From the NCBI GenBank assembly GCA_002407845.1, contig DHPK01000023.1, positions 5,146-29,592 on the forward strand: DNA of 24,447 bases, given 5' to 3'. Position 1 is the first letter of the stretch, and every line of letters begins with the position of its first letter. The DNA is from Leptolinea sp. UBA5366 (GTDB lineage Bacteria > Chloroflexota > Anaerolineae > Anaerolineales > Anaerolineaceae). The notes under the pieces are model-generated. The model was given only the letters and a program-made list of their open reading frames with translations, made no database searches and was not told the origin of the DNA. Below are positions 7,856-15,906 of this stretch, in pieces. Position numbers and translations under genes: made by a program.

Positions 7856-7904
7856 GTAATGCATTACCAAACAAATATTCCCTGGGACAGGGGAATATTT
7901 GTTT
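7856..7904. repeat. 12-bp palindrome plus 14-bp perfect inverted repeat
   Basis: GTAATGCATTAC (7856-7867) is a perfect palindrome. It is followed directly by a 14-bp perfect stem (AAACAAATATTCCC 7869-7882 with 7891-7904) and an 8-base loop. Placed 37 bases after the PP2C/FGE stop, the hairpin may end its transcript, but only three T residues close it and no T tract follows, so a terminator call is tentative. The palindrome could be an operator. Confidence 0.55.
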
Positions 7905-7986
7905 AAGCGGCAGCTGGCTGCATGAAACCGGCGTAATTCCGAGTTTAATCATATAATCAAGCACAGATTAGAGCAGGTGGAGAAGG

Positions 7987-8922
7987 ATGATTAAAGAATC
8001 AATTCGAATTGTATTTATGGGATCGCCCGAAATTGCAGTGCCGGCGCTTGAAAGTCTGGCTGAAACGGGGTGCGTCGTTGGCGTCGTCACTCAGCCGGAT
8101 CGCCCGGCTGGCCGCGGCAAGCATCTGACGCCTCCGGCAGTAAAGATCGCTGCCATGGCAGCGGGTATCCCGGTTATCCAACCCGAAAAGATGAAAGACC
8201 CCGGAGTTTTTGAGCAGCTTAAGGATTGGGCGCCGGATGTGATCGTTGTGATGGCTTTCGGAAAAATTCTGCGGAAAAACGTGCTGGAACTGCCACATCT
8301 TGGCTGCATTAACGTCCACGCATCGCTGCTGCCGCGCTGGCGCGGTGCATCCCCCATTCAGGCTGCCATTCTGGCAGGGGACGAGTTAACCGGCGTATCG
8401 ATCATGAAAATGGACGCTGGCATGGACACCGGACCGGTATACGCAACGGCACAATGCGAAATCGGCCCGCAGGAAACAACCTTGAGCCTATCCGAAAAGT
8501 TGGCTGGGCTAGGCGCAAAAACCCTGATGAAAACGCTGCCAGCGATTGTTTCAGGAGACCTACAGCCCCAACCGCAGCCTGAAACTGGCGTGACAATTGC
8601 GCCATTGATTCAAAAAGATGACGGCAGGCTGGATTTCAGCTTACCAGCAATTGAGCTTGAGCGAAAAGTCCGCGCCTTCAACCCCTGGCCTTCGGCGTAT
8701 TTTTACCATCATGATGTGATGATTAAGGTGATTCGGGCTCATGCTGTCGCTGACTGCAGCCTTGATTCGGGCGTGTGTCTGATTGAAAGAGGCGCACCGG
8801 CGATTGCAGCGGGAGAAGGCATGCTGATTCTGGACGAAATTCAATGTGCGGGGAAGAAGGCGATGGCAGGAAACGCGTTCCTGGCAGGCTGCCGCATTTG
8901 GGAAGATGAGGCAGCAATATGA
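7987..8922 (+). CDS. fmt: Methionyl-tRNA formyltransferase
   Basis: 311 residues, normal length for Fmt, which formylates initiator Met-tRNA with 10-formyl-tetrahydrofolate in the cytoplasm. The N-terminal fold begins with RIVFMGSPEIAVPALE. The hallmark INVHASLLPRWRGASPIQ supplies the catalytic N109 and H111, and D147 lies in KMDAGMDTGP. The C-terminal OB-like domain (about 205-305) includes the VRAFNPWPSAYF segment used for tRNA contact. GGAG lies 4 bases before AAGG-free spacing to the ATG, an adequate start signal. The stop overlaps the next start by four bases (ATGA). A TATAAT at 7952-7957 upstream lacks a clear -35. Confidence 0.95.
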   Translation: MIKESIRIVFMGSPEIAVPALESLAETGCVVGVVTQPDRPAGRGKHLTPPAVKIAAMAAGIPVIQPEKMKDPGVFEQLKDWAPDVIVVMAFGKILRKNVLELPHLGCINVHASLLPRWRGASPIQAAILAGDELTGVSIMKMDAGMDTGPVYATAQCEIGPQETTLSLSEKLAGLGAKTLMKTLPAIVSGDLQPQPQPETGVTIAPLIQKDDGRLDFSLPAIELERKVRAFNPWPSAYFYHHDVMIKVIRAHAVADCSLDSGVCLIERGAPAIAAGEGMLILDEIQCAGKKAMAGNAFLAGCRIWEDEAAI

Positions 8923-9974
8923 GATTTCTGTGTTTTGGCGCCGGTGCGATCGGTTCTTATGTCGGCGGCAGTCTCCAGCTTGCCGGCAATGAAGTTGTTT
9001 TTGTTGAACCGGCTCAGCAAAAAAGCCGGATTCAGGTGCGCGGAATCCAAATTGAAGACGTTTCCGGTGCGATCCATAACATTCCTGACCCAGAAATCAC
9101 CAGTGACGCGCTGGCAGTCATCCGCGAACAATCCTTTGATGCTGCGATTCTGGCAGTTAAGTCTTTCGACACAAAAGAACTGATCGCTTCGCTGAAGCCA
9201 GTGGCTGAACTGCTGCCGCCCTTTATCAGTCTTCAGAACGGGGTCGAAAATGAAAAGGAACTGGCAGAAATTATCGGTGAAGAAAATGTCATCGCAGTTT
9301 CGGTCTGCACGGCAATCAGCCGCACGCCGACAGATTGCATCAAAGTTGAGAAATTACGGGGTATTGGGATTGAAAAGGGGAAAAATCTTTCAGCCGCTCT
9401 TTATGCAGAATTTAAAAAAGCTGGACTGAAACCCGAATTGATTGCGAATGGAACTGCGATGAAGTGGTCGAAGATGCTTTCCAACCTGCTGGCAAACGCG
9501 TCGTCGGCGATTTTGGATATGACACCGGCGGAAATCTATGCAGATGATTCCTCGTTCGAGCTGGAAATGCTGCAAATCCGAGAGGCTGCTGCCGTGATGA
9601 ACGCGTATGATATTCCAGTGATCAACATCCCGGGCGTGCCGGTGAAATTGTTGGTGTGGGGGATCCGTTTTCTGCCCCGCCCGCTTCTGAAAGTGCTGCT
9701 TAAAAAGCAGGTTGGCAGCGGCCGCGGTCAGAAAATGCCATCCTTTCATATCGACCTTTATGCCGGGCACCACAGAAATGAAGTTGAATTCTTGAATGGC
9801 GCAGTGGTGCGGTACGCTGATGCAAAAAAGATCGATGTCCCTGTCAACCGCGGATATTACAAGATTTTGACTGCGCTGGCAGAAAACAGATTGCCATTGG
9901 ATTATTACCGGAAACGCCCGGTCAAACTTCGCACGAATATTCTTTTCCTTAAAAATGTAGATAAAGAAAAATAA
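8919..9974 (+). CDS. 2-dehydropantoate 2-reductase family protein
   Basis: 351-residue member of the ketopantoate reductase (PanE/ApbA) family, which reduces 2-dehydropantoate to pantoate with NADPH for coenzyme A synthesis. The N-terminal Rossmann motif is CFGAGAIGSYVGG (5-17). The C-terminal helical domain has the K185-x3-N189 pair (in MKWSKMLSNLLANASSAI) and the HRNEVEFLNGAVV segment with E288, matching the catalytic Lys, Asn and Glu of the family. It is about 50 residues longer than E. coli PanE, with an insert around 235-270, so a related non-pantoate substrate is possible. Start overlaps the fmt stop by four bases; a terminator-like hairpin follows. Confidence 0.8.
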   Translation: MRFLCFGAGAIGSYVGGSLQLAGNEVVFVEPAQQKSRIQVRGIQIEDVSGAIHNIPDPEITSDALAVIREQSFDAAILAVKSFDTKELIASLKPVAELLPPFISLQNGVENEKELAEIIGEENVIAVSVCTAISRTPTDCIKVEKLRGIGIEKGKNLSAALYAEFKKAGLKPELIANGTAMKWSKMLSNLLANASSAILDMTPAEIYADDSSFELEMLQIREAAAVMNAYDIPVINIPGVPVKLLVWGIRFLPRPLLKVLLKKQVGSGRGQKMPSFHIDLYAGHHRNEVEFLNGAVVRYADAKKIDVPVNRGYYKILTALAENRLPLDYYRKRPVKLRTNILFLKNVDKEK

Positions 9975-10033
9975 AACTGCTGAATCAAGCGTTTAGACTT
10001 ATAGAAACATTTTTGAACTTAGCGATATCAAAT

Positions 10034-10062
10034 TCCGGGCTTGAATCTTTTGCCCGGATTTT
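10034..10062 (+). terminator. Terminator-like hairpin after the reductase gene
   Basis: TCCGGGC (10034-10040) pairs with GCCCGGA (10052-10058) across an 11-base loop and is followed by TTTT. The stem is GC-rich but the T run is short, so termination may be partial. It overlaps the promoter candidate for the nitroreductase gene. Confidence 0.55.
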
Positions 10063-10069
10063 GTAAAAT
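10041..10069 (+). promoter_or_regulatory. Sigma-70-type promoter candidate for nitroreductase
   Basis: TTGAAT (10041-10046), a 17-base spacer and TAAAAT (10064-10069) give a reasonable -35/-10 pair about 45 bases before the nitroreductase ATG. The -35 lies in the loop of the preceding terminator-like hairpin, so the two signals share bases. Confidence 0.45.
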
Positions 10070-10113
10070 AAAGAAGAATCACAGCAGCCTGTTTTCAAAA
10101 TAGAGGAGGAACC

Positions 10114-10614
10114 ATGAGCGTATCGGACGTGATCTTGAATCGACGGAGTATCCGGAAATTTGAACAAAAACCAGTTGAAGAAGAAAAACTCTTCTTGATC
10201 CGTGAAGCAGGACGTCTCTCTCCTTCAGCGAGCAACAAACAAAATTGGAAGTTTGTGCTGGTAACTGAAAAAGGGCTGCTGGTTGATTTAGCAGAAGCCT
10301 GCAACAGTCAGATGTTCGTTGCTGAAGCACCGGCTGCGATTGTCGTCTGCGCCACCGGTGACCGGTCGATGGGGTGCGGGCAGTCTGCTGCGACGGTCGA
10401 CTGTTCCATCGCGATGGCGTCGATGATGATTCAAGCAACTGAACTCGGATTGGGCACTTGCTGGCTGGGTTCTTTTAATCCAACCGCAGTGAAGCTCGTC
10501 CTTGATCTGCCGGAATCCTACATCGTTGTTGCGGTCTCCCCGTTGGGCTATCCGGCTGAAGCACCAGCTGCGCGGCCGCGCAAGACTAGCGCAGAAGTCT
10601 GGCTTGAACGCTGA
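10114..10614 (+). CDS. Nitroreductase family flavoprotein
   Basis: 166-residue FMN-dependent nitroreductase-family protein. The N-terminal RRSIRKFEQKPV and RLSPSASNKQNWKFVLV segments form the FMN phosphate and ring contacts of the family. GLGTCWLGSF (about 114-123) and the late VSPLGYPAE stretch are also typical. It belongs to the short (about 165-residue) nitroreductases; the natural substrate of these is usually unknown. A strong AGAGGAGG precedes the ATG, and the gene has its own promoter candidate. It is convergent with the PBP-like gene, with only 34 bases between stops and no clear hairpin there. Confidence 0.9.
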   Translation: MSVSDVILNRRSIRKFEQKPVEEEKLFLIREAGRLSPSASNKQNWKFVLVTEKGLLVDLAEACNSQMFVAEAPAAIVVCATGDRSMGCGQSAATVDCSIAMASMMIQATELGLGTCWLGSFNPTAVKLVLDLPESYIVVAVSPLGYPAEAPAARPRKTSAEVWLER

Positions 10615-10648
10615 TCGCTGACCGTATTGGATTAAAGATCGGAAAATA

Positions 10649-13261
10649 TTATTCTGTTAGACTGAAAAACTGATAGTCGCGATAGATTTTCTGCTCATTC
10701 GTAATCACGCTGACTCTCAGGGCATATAAACCCGGGTCCAGCCCAGCGAGATCGATTGCCGCGAGTGTCCAGCGCCCATTGGATAAGTCCGATGCGCTGG
10801 TGATGCTGCGCCATTCCTGCGGATAGAATCCATCGCCGATCGCCACTTGAACCAGGCTGATCTCCTCAGGAATCTGCAGCGCGGCTTTGACTTCCAGCGC
10901 AGCGTTCCCTATTGTCTTCTGCGAAATCGATTGAAAGCTGCCGGGCTCATAGATGTCAATTTCAGCTGAAAGATCGCCGGAAACTGTGTCAAATTCCTTC
11001 GGGATCATTTCAATTTGATGATCAATCGCCCAATCCTCAGCTTCTTTTGGAATATTCATATAGGTGCTGTTTCGAACATTTCTGAAAGGCGTCAACGCGG
11101 TTGCCAGTCGAAAACTCAGCTGGTTGACCGGCAGGCTGATATAAAGATCATCTCTTTCAAGCGGCTCATTTCCCGACAGGAAAACTTCGCTCACGGTTTC
11201 AGGGCAGACTCCATTGTACAGTTTTCCCGATGGCGAACAGACCATCAGCTGAGTGACGTCTTCAGGACGGTTCCAGCCATTAATCGGCTGATCTTTAACC
11301 GCCGCTTCCATGATTGTCTGCCAGAGGATTGTCGCCGCCCGCCGGGTCATGTCCGCGGTTTCAACTGCATCATCCAATGCTCCAACCCAAACAATGGTCA
11401 AGATTTCAGGAGTGAACCCTGCCAGCCAAAAATCTCCGGATTTCATCGTCTGTCCGGTTTTTGTTCCGGCAGGCCGATTGAAAAATCGATTCGCCTGAGC
11501 ATCTTCTGCCAGCGTGTGAACCATCAGGAATGCAAGTTTTTGATCCAGCAGCGAAACACTGGCGCGCTCTTGAACCGGCTGTTCGCCTGCGCCGGGCGAT
11601 TCAATCGTCAGGATGGTTTTTGGACGAGGAATATCCGTGTACACCGTGCCGGTCAGCCTGCCTTGATTCGCAAAGGGTAAAAAGGCGTTTGCCAAAACAT
11701 CTGCCGGCATGGCAGCTCCGCTGAAAATGGCGCTTTCCGGTGTTTTCGCGTTCAGCGCAGTCAGCCCAAATTGCTGTGCCTGATTCCAGACCGGCGCCGT
11801 GCCGATATTCCGCAGCAGTTCTGCTGCCGGACCCATCATGTCCTGATTGAGCGCAGTTCTGAGGCGGACAGGACCATTAAAATTATTTGCCGGGCTTTGA
11901 TAGCCAGCGGGCAGATAATAGGTTTGCTCTGCCAGATCCCAAACCATGGTTGAGGGAGACATTCCGCGGTTGAAAGCAGACAAAGCCACGAACGGCAGCA
12001 GCAGACTGCCCGGATCATGCGGCGTGAAACTGCGGTTCGCAGCCCGATCCCCGCTCAAACTGCTGCCGATGTCGATCGACGCAATCATCTGCCCGGACTT
12101 CACTTCGAGCACTGCGACGCTCAGAGGGCTGGTTTGCAGCGTCTGACGCAGCTCCTGCTGCATGGCGTCCGAAAGCGTTTCAGATTGATAAAAGGGACAA
12201 GCGTCAATCGGATCAATCTCTTCTGAGGCGGTTTCGTCCGCTTCAGCTGTCTCAGTTTTCGGGACTTCCGATTGCATTCCGGTCAGACACTCCAGCAGCA
12301 TTTGCAAGTCAAAGTCAATCGTCGAGCGAATTTTATGGCCGCCCCGTTCAATTGCCTCCTGCCCAATCAGCTCGTAGGCGGAGAGCAGTGCCTTTTGAAG
12401 CCCGGGGTTGGGCTGGATTTCAGCCTGCAGGATCGGCGGTTCAAAAATAATAAAATTTCGGCTCAAAACTTCCTGCAATTCAGTCTCGTTCAGCGTTCCG
12501 TTCGCGGAAAGTTTTTCAACCTCCGCCAGATAAGACTCTCTCATCGCCCCTTTAGAATCAATCGGATTGAGCGCCGGGGCGTTCAGGATCGCGCTGATTA
12601 GGATGGATTCAGCCAGATCCAGCTCAGCTGCAGATTTATCAAGATAGGTTAGAGCTGCTGCGTCAGCGCCAAATGCCAGCTGCCCAAAATAAGCGCTGTT
12701 CAGATACCATTTCAGAATCTGTTCGTGCCCATATTTCTCGAGAATCTGGCTGGCAACAATTTGCGTTAGCACGCGGCTGTAAAACCCAGAGCCTAGATCT
12801 TCTTTGTAAACGGTTTGCACGAGACTTTCTGCGATCGTCGGCGGTGCATCCTCCGTGACAGCATGCCAGCTGCCTGCTGAATTCCAATAATCTGGTTCTC
12901 TGGAACCGACCACTACTCGCACCAGCTCGTCCGAAAATCTTGATCCTGCGTTCGCCTCGATCTCCAGCTGTTGAGCGGGCATTGACGGGTAGTTCAGTGA
13001 GAGGAGCAGCTGGCTGCCGCTGCGATCATAAATCTGCGTCGGTTCCAGCCGGGTTTCAAAATGTTGGTCAAAATGATCGATGGATGGCAAGTTTTGAGAA
13101 ATCAATGCATAAGCCGCAGCGGCAAAAAAAAGGAAGATTACTGCAAGCACCATGAAAGAGAAAAACAGTCCGCGCATGCTTAAAATGAAGCGTTCAAACC
13201 GGCTGTCCTTCGACTGCTTGGCGCGTTTTCTGCGCCAGGAGATGATTTTACTGGGCTTCAT
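10649..13261 (-). CDS. Class A penicillin-binding protein homologue with degenerate catalytic motifs
   Basis: 870-residue homologue of bifunctional PBPs (GT51 plus transpeptidase), anchored by a helix at about 31-54 after a very basic N-terminus. GT51-like region 70-235 is recognisable by ILKWYLNSAYFGQLAFGADA (182-201), and the transpeptidase region about 380-650 by PGSLLLPFVALSAF and KTGQT (601-605). A beta-rich tail follows. Catalytic residues look lost. The EDxxF motif reads REPDYW (121-126). The later catalytic Glu is T166. SxxK reads S419-LL-L422, with Leu in place of Lys, and SxN reads D474-M-M476. The frame is intact over 2.6 kb, so it is a kept gene, more likely a scaffold or regulator than a polymerase. 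It lies 87 bases after uppP, in the same direction. No clear Shine-Dalgarno is visible. Confidence 0.85.
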   Translation of the reverse strand: MKPSKIISWRRKRAKQSKDSRFERFILSMRGLFFSFMVLAVIFLFFAAAAYALISQNLPSIDHFDQHFETRLEPTQIYDRSGSQLLLSLNYPSMPAQQLEIEANAGSRFSDELVRVVVGSREPDYWNSAGSWHAVTEDAPPTIAESLVQTVYKEDLGSGFYSRVLTQIVASQILEKYGHEQILKWYLNSAYFGQLAFGADAAALTYLDKSAAELDLAESILISAILNAPALNPIDSKGAMRESYLAEVEKLSANGTLNETELQEVLSRNFIIFEPPILQAEIQPNPGLQKALLSAYELIGQEAIERGGHKIRSTIDFDLQMLLECLTGMQSEVPKTETAEADETASEEIDPIDACPFYQSETLSDAMQQELRQTLQTSPLSVAVLEVKSGQMIASIDIGSSLSGDRAANRSFTPHDPGSLLLPFVALSAFNRGMSPSTMVWDLAEQTYYLPAGYQSPANNFNGPVRLRTALNQDMMGPAAELLRNIGTAPVWNQAQQFGLTALNAKTPESAIFSGAAMPADVLANAFLPFANQGRLTGTVYTDIPRPKTILTIESPGAGEQPVQERASVSLLDQKLAFLMVHTLAEDAQANRFFNRPAGTKTGQTMKSGDFWLAGFTPEILTIVWVGALDDAVETADMTRRAATILWQTIMEAAVKDQPINGWNRPEDVTQLMVCSPSGKLYNGVCPETVSEVFLSGNEPLERDDLYISLPVNQLSFRLATALTPFRNVRNSTYMNIPKEAEDWAIDHQIEMIPKEFDTVSGDLSAEIDIYEPGSFQSISQKTIGNAALEVKAALQIPEEISLVQVAIGDGFYPQEWRSITSASDLSNGRWTLAAIDLAGLDPGLYALRVSVITNEQKIYRDYQFFSLTE

Positions 13262-13348
13262 TGGCTGGCGGATGTCATTTCAGATTTGGATTTCATACCT
13301 GAAAATTATAACAATGGTTCAGCAGCGTGTGCGGAAAAGAATAACGGA

Positions 13349-14170
13349 TTAGCGGATGAAAGTCAGGGCGAGCGTTGCGATGCCGACAAGTGCGCAATAA
13401 ATCGAGAAAATGGTGAAGGGGCGGCTACGGACATAGCTCAGCATCCATTTGATCGAGAAGTAACCGACTACGCCTGCGGCGGCTGCTGCGACGGAAAGAG
13501 CCGGCAGGATCGATTTGAATGAATCAAAATCGGGCAGATCAAGAATACTGAAAAGACCGGCGCCGACCATTACCGGAATTGAGATCAGAAAAGCAAAACG
13601 GCTGGCATCCTGCCGATTGAACTGCCGGATCAACCCGCTGGAGATGGTTGCACCAGAACGCGATATGCCGGGGAAAAGCGCAAATGCCTGCGCGATGCCG
13701 ATAGCCAGCGCGTCTTTCCAGCCAATCTCCTGAAGCGATCGATTTTTGGTCTGCATGCGGTCAGCAATATAAAGCATCAGAGCAGTGATCAGCAGGAAAA
13801 TTGCAATTGCACGCGGATTATTGAAGGCTGACTCAACCACGTCTTTGATCAGAACACCTGCCAGACTGGCGGGGATCGTCGCCAGAATGATCATCCAGCC
13901 CAATTTTGCATCCGGGTTTTCAAAAGGTTTCTTCTGAACGATGCCGCTGATGAAAGCAGAAATAATTTTCAGAATATCTTTCAGGAAATAGAGAATAACG
14001 GCGATCAGGGTTCCCATTTGAACCAGAACGCCGAACAGAAAAACTTGTTCCTCGGGCAACTCCCAATTAAACCAGTAAGGAATCAGAGCAAGATGGGCAG
14101 AGCTGGAAACTGGCAAAAATTCGGTCAGTCCCTGTACTATCCCAAGGAATAAGGCTTGGATAAAAGACAC
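13349..14170 (-). CDS. uppP: Undecaprenyl-diphosphatase
   Basis: 273-residue polytopic membrane protein of the UppP/BacA family, which converts undecaprenyl diphosphate to the monophosphate lipid carrier for peptidoglycan and other envelope polymers. GIVQGLTEFLPVSSSAHL (10-27) is motif 1, with E17. PGISRSGATI (167-176) is motif 2, with the S170/R171 pair. About seven to eight hydrophobic helices are visible. The length is normal. It follows the rhomboid stop by three bases and precedes the PBP-like gene, which fits an envelope operon. Confidence 0.95.
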   Translation of the reverse strand: MSFIQALFLGIVQGLTEFLPVSSSAHLALIPYWFNWELPEEQVFLFGVLVQMGTLIAVILYFLKDILKIISAFISGIVQKKPFENPDAKLGWMIILATIPASLAGVLIKDVVESAFNNPRAIAIFLLITALMLYIADRMQTKNRSLQEIGWKDALAIGIAQAFALFPGISRSGATISSGLIRQFNRQDASRFAFLISIPVMVGAGLFSILDLPDFDSFKSILPALSVAAAAAGVVGYFSIKWMLSYVRSRPFTIFSIYCALVGIATLALTFIR

Positions 14171-14173
14171 GTG

Positions 14174-15019
14174 TTAAAGACCTTTGGAAAATAAAGCGAA
14201 GATTGCCAATAGCAGGAAGACCAGCAGAAACACAATCCTACGGCGAGCGGCAGATGTTTTATCAAAAAGCTCAGCATAGCCTGCCTCTGGGTGAAGGCGT
14301 AAATCCCAAACCGGACCGGCGAAAAACGCGACCAGGCCGCCTGCAGCCAGCCCGCCTAAATGCCCCCAATTATCAATGCGGGCGTTCATGCCGATGAACA
14401 GGTTGATGGCAACGACCATGATGACGTTTTGAATCGCTTTTGGGTAATTCCGGATGAATTTTTTGTTTTTGTAGAGCAGCATTCCCTGTGCTGCGATCAA
14501 TCCGAACAGCGAGGATGAGGCGCCGACTGAAATGCTTTCGGGTGCGAAGACATAGGAAAAAACGTTTCCGCCAAAACCGGAGATCAGATACAGGAGCAGA
14601 AAATCCAGATGCCCATAGGTCGGCTCAATATCTTTACCGAGGATATAAAGGGCGTACATGTTGAACAACAGATGCACAAGGGAACCATGCAGCAGGATCG
14701 GCGTCAGCAAGCGCCAGACTTGACCGGCAGCAATCAGCGGCCCAAATTTCGCGCCGAAAGCCAGCGGCAGGTCAACCCCTAAGAAATGTTCCGTACCAAT
14801 TTGGACGATATAAATCAGGATGCTCAGCCCTAATAAGACCCAAGTAACGACCGGTCGGCTGCGCGGATATTTGATGAGAAAGCTTTTCGAGGATGATTCG
14901 GATTCGGAACTGGTTCCGTGAGCCGGCTCGATGATTTCCCCATGCAGGGGCTCTTCGCTGTAGTTTCCGAAGGATGATGGGTCGGACTGGTTTCGAGACA
15001 GTGGAGCGTCTGATTCCAT
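14174..15019 (-). CDS. Rhomboid-family intramembrane serine protease
   Basis: 281-residue membrane protein. An acidic, Ser/Glu-rich cytoplasmic tail (1-55) precedes the rhomboid core. Catalytic features: H111-x4-H116-x3-N120 in the oxyanion-helix motif, the nucleophile S168 in GASS (166-169, in place of the usual GASG) and H220 in NWGHLGGLAAGG. An extra C-terminal helix (261-278) makes a 6+1 layout. It cleaves membrane-spanning substrates that are not predictable here. The ATG is two bases after the gmk stop, so translational coupling with gmk is likely; uppP follows three bases after its stop. Confidence 0.9.
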   Translation of the reverse strand: MESDAPLSRNQSDPSSFGNYSEEPLHGEIIEPAHGTSSESESSSKSFLIKYPRSRPVVTWVLLGLSILIYIVQIGTEHFLGVDLPLAFGAKFGPLIAAGQVWRLLTPILLHGSLVHLLFNMYALYILGKDIEPTYGHLDFLLLYLISGFGGNVFSYVFAPESISVGASSSLFGLIAAQGMLLYKNKKFIRNYPKAIQNVIMVVAINLFIGMNARIDNWGHLGGLAAGGLVAFFAGPVWDLRLHPEAGYAELFDKTSAARRRIVFLLVFLLLAIFALFSKGL

Positions 15020-15021
15020 CT

Positions 15022-15699
15022 TTATTCCTGTTCCACCTTTATTCGGCTGGTTTTCTGGTGTTCTGCTCTCAGAATATTGAGGACGTCTTCAACCGCCTGA
15101 TCGAGTTCATCGTTCACAACCAGATAATCAAAGTCGGGTATTGCCTTGATCTCATCGCGGGAAGTTTTGATGCGAACTTGGAGGTCTTCAGGAGAATCGG
15201 TACCGCGCGTGACGAGCCGCTCAATCCAAGTTTTCGGATCAGGCGGGACGATGAAAATCGTGATCGCTTCCGGATAAACCTGTTTTACTTTTTTTGCGCC
15301 TTGGTGGTCGAGCCTGAGCAGCATGTCTTTCCCGTCAGCGAATGCTTTTTCGATCTCAAACTTTGGTACGCCCTTGAAATCGTTGTAGACCGGGGAATAT
15401 TCAATCATCTCATTCTTGCTGATCATGTCAAGGAATTTTTCGCGGGTGATGAAATGATAGTGAACCCCGTCAATTTCGTCGTTTCGTTTATTGCGGGTAT
15501 TGCAGGTGACCACAAAATGGAAGTCATATTTCGGTGTCAGGCGCAATTCTTCGATCAGCGTATCTTTGCCAGCGCCTGAGATTCCGGAAATGATGATGAT
15601 CATTGGATCGGACTTTAGAATGTTAAATTTTGGAAGTTCCAGCTCCATGTTTGCAATTCCCTGACAATGTTTTTCGTATTCAGACCAAAGAATTTCCAT
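15022..15699 (-). CDS. gmk: Guanylate kinase
   Basis: Phosphorylates GMP to GDP with ATP. The P-loop GISGAGKDT is at residues 39-47 of the 225-residue frame. The GMP-binding segment NTRNKRNDEIDGVHYHF (67-83) and the later LLRLDHQGAKKVKQ and IFIVPP segments follow the family order. The P-loop begins about 30 residues later than in E. coli Gmk. Two internal ATGs could be the real start: residue 18 (15648) or residue 33 (15603). Position 15648 has AGGG about 10 bases upstream; the first ATG has only a weak signal. First gene of the gmk, rhomboid, uppP, PBP-like cluster. Confidence 0.88.
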   Translation of the reverse strand: MEILWSEYEKHCQGIANMELELPKFNILKSDPMIIIISGISGAGKDTLIEELRLTPKYDFHFVVTCNTRNKRNDEIDGVHYHFITREKFLDMISKNEMIEYSPVYNDFKGVPKFEIEKAFADGKDMLLRLDHQGAKKVKQVYPEAITIFIVPPDPKTWIERLVTRGTDSPEDLQVRIKTSRDEIKAIPDFDYLVVNDELDQAVEDVLNILRAEHQKTSRIKVEQE

Positions 15700-15906
15700 T
15701 CACACTCGCTAATTGTATCTGCTTCCGTCAAATAATCCACTATTCAAAAGGATTTTAGAAAAATATGCCAGACTCTTGCGAATCTGGTCATTTTTTTATC
15801 CGACATTTTGCCAGGCTGATTAAACCTGCCAGCCCGAAATTATTATAAATGCACCCAACCGGTTATCCGCTTAATCGGCTGTATTCTGGTGACTTTCGGA
15901 GCGCTG
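15700..15906. other. Intergenic between L,D-transpeptidase and gmk
   Basis: About 205 bases, both neighbours on the minus strand. It should hold the end of the L,D-transpeptidase transcript and the gmk promoter. I see only weak hairpins (a 5-bp CCAGA/TCTGG stem at 15768-15787 followed by T-rich sequence on the plus strand) and no convincing -35/-10 pair. No gene is supported. Confidence 0.3.

Noticed and set aside
7952..7957. TATAAT upstream of fmt as a promoter
   Set aside because: No acceptable -35 at 15-19 bases upstream and no extended -10, so it is not listed as a feature.
11015..11680. Plus-strand 221-codon frame opposite the PBP-like gene
   Set aside because: The minus strand carries a continuous PBP-like sequence with KTG here; the plus frame has no family features.
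10649..13261. PBP-like gene as a pseudogene
   Set aside because: No frameshift or stop in 870 codons, and membrane anchor, fold landmarks and KTG are kept; a retained non-catalytic protein is the better reading.
15768..15797. Hairpin with T run as a terminator
   Set aside because: Only a 5-bp stem with a 10-base loop, and it would read on the plus strand where no gene ends.
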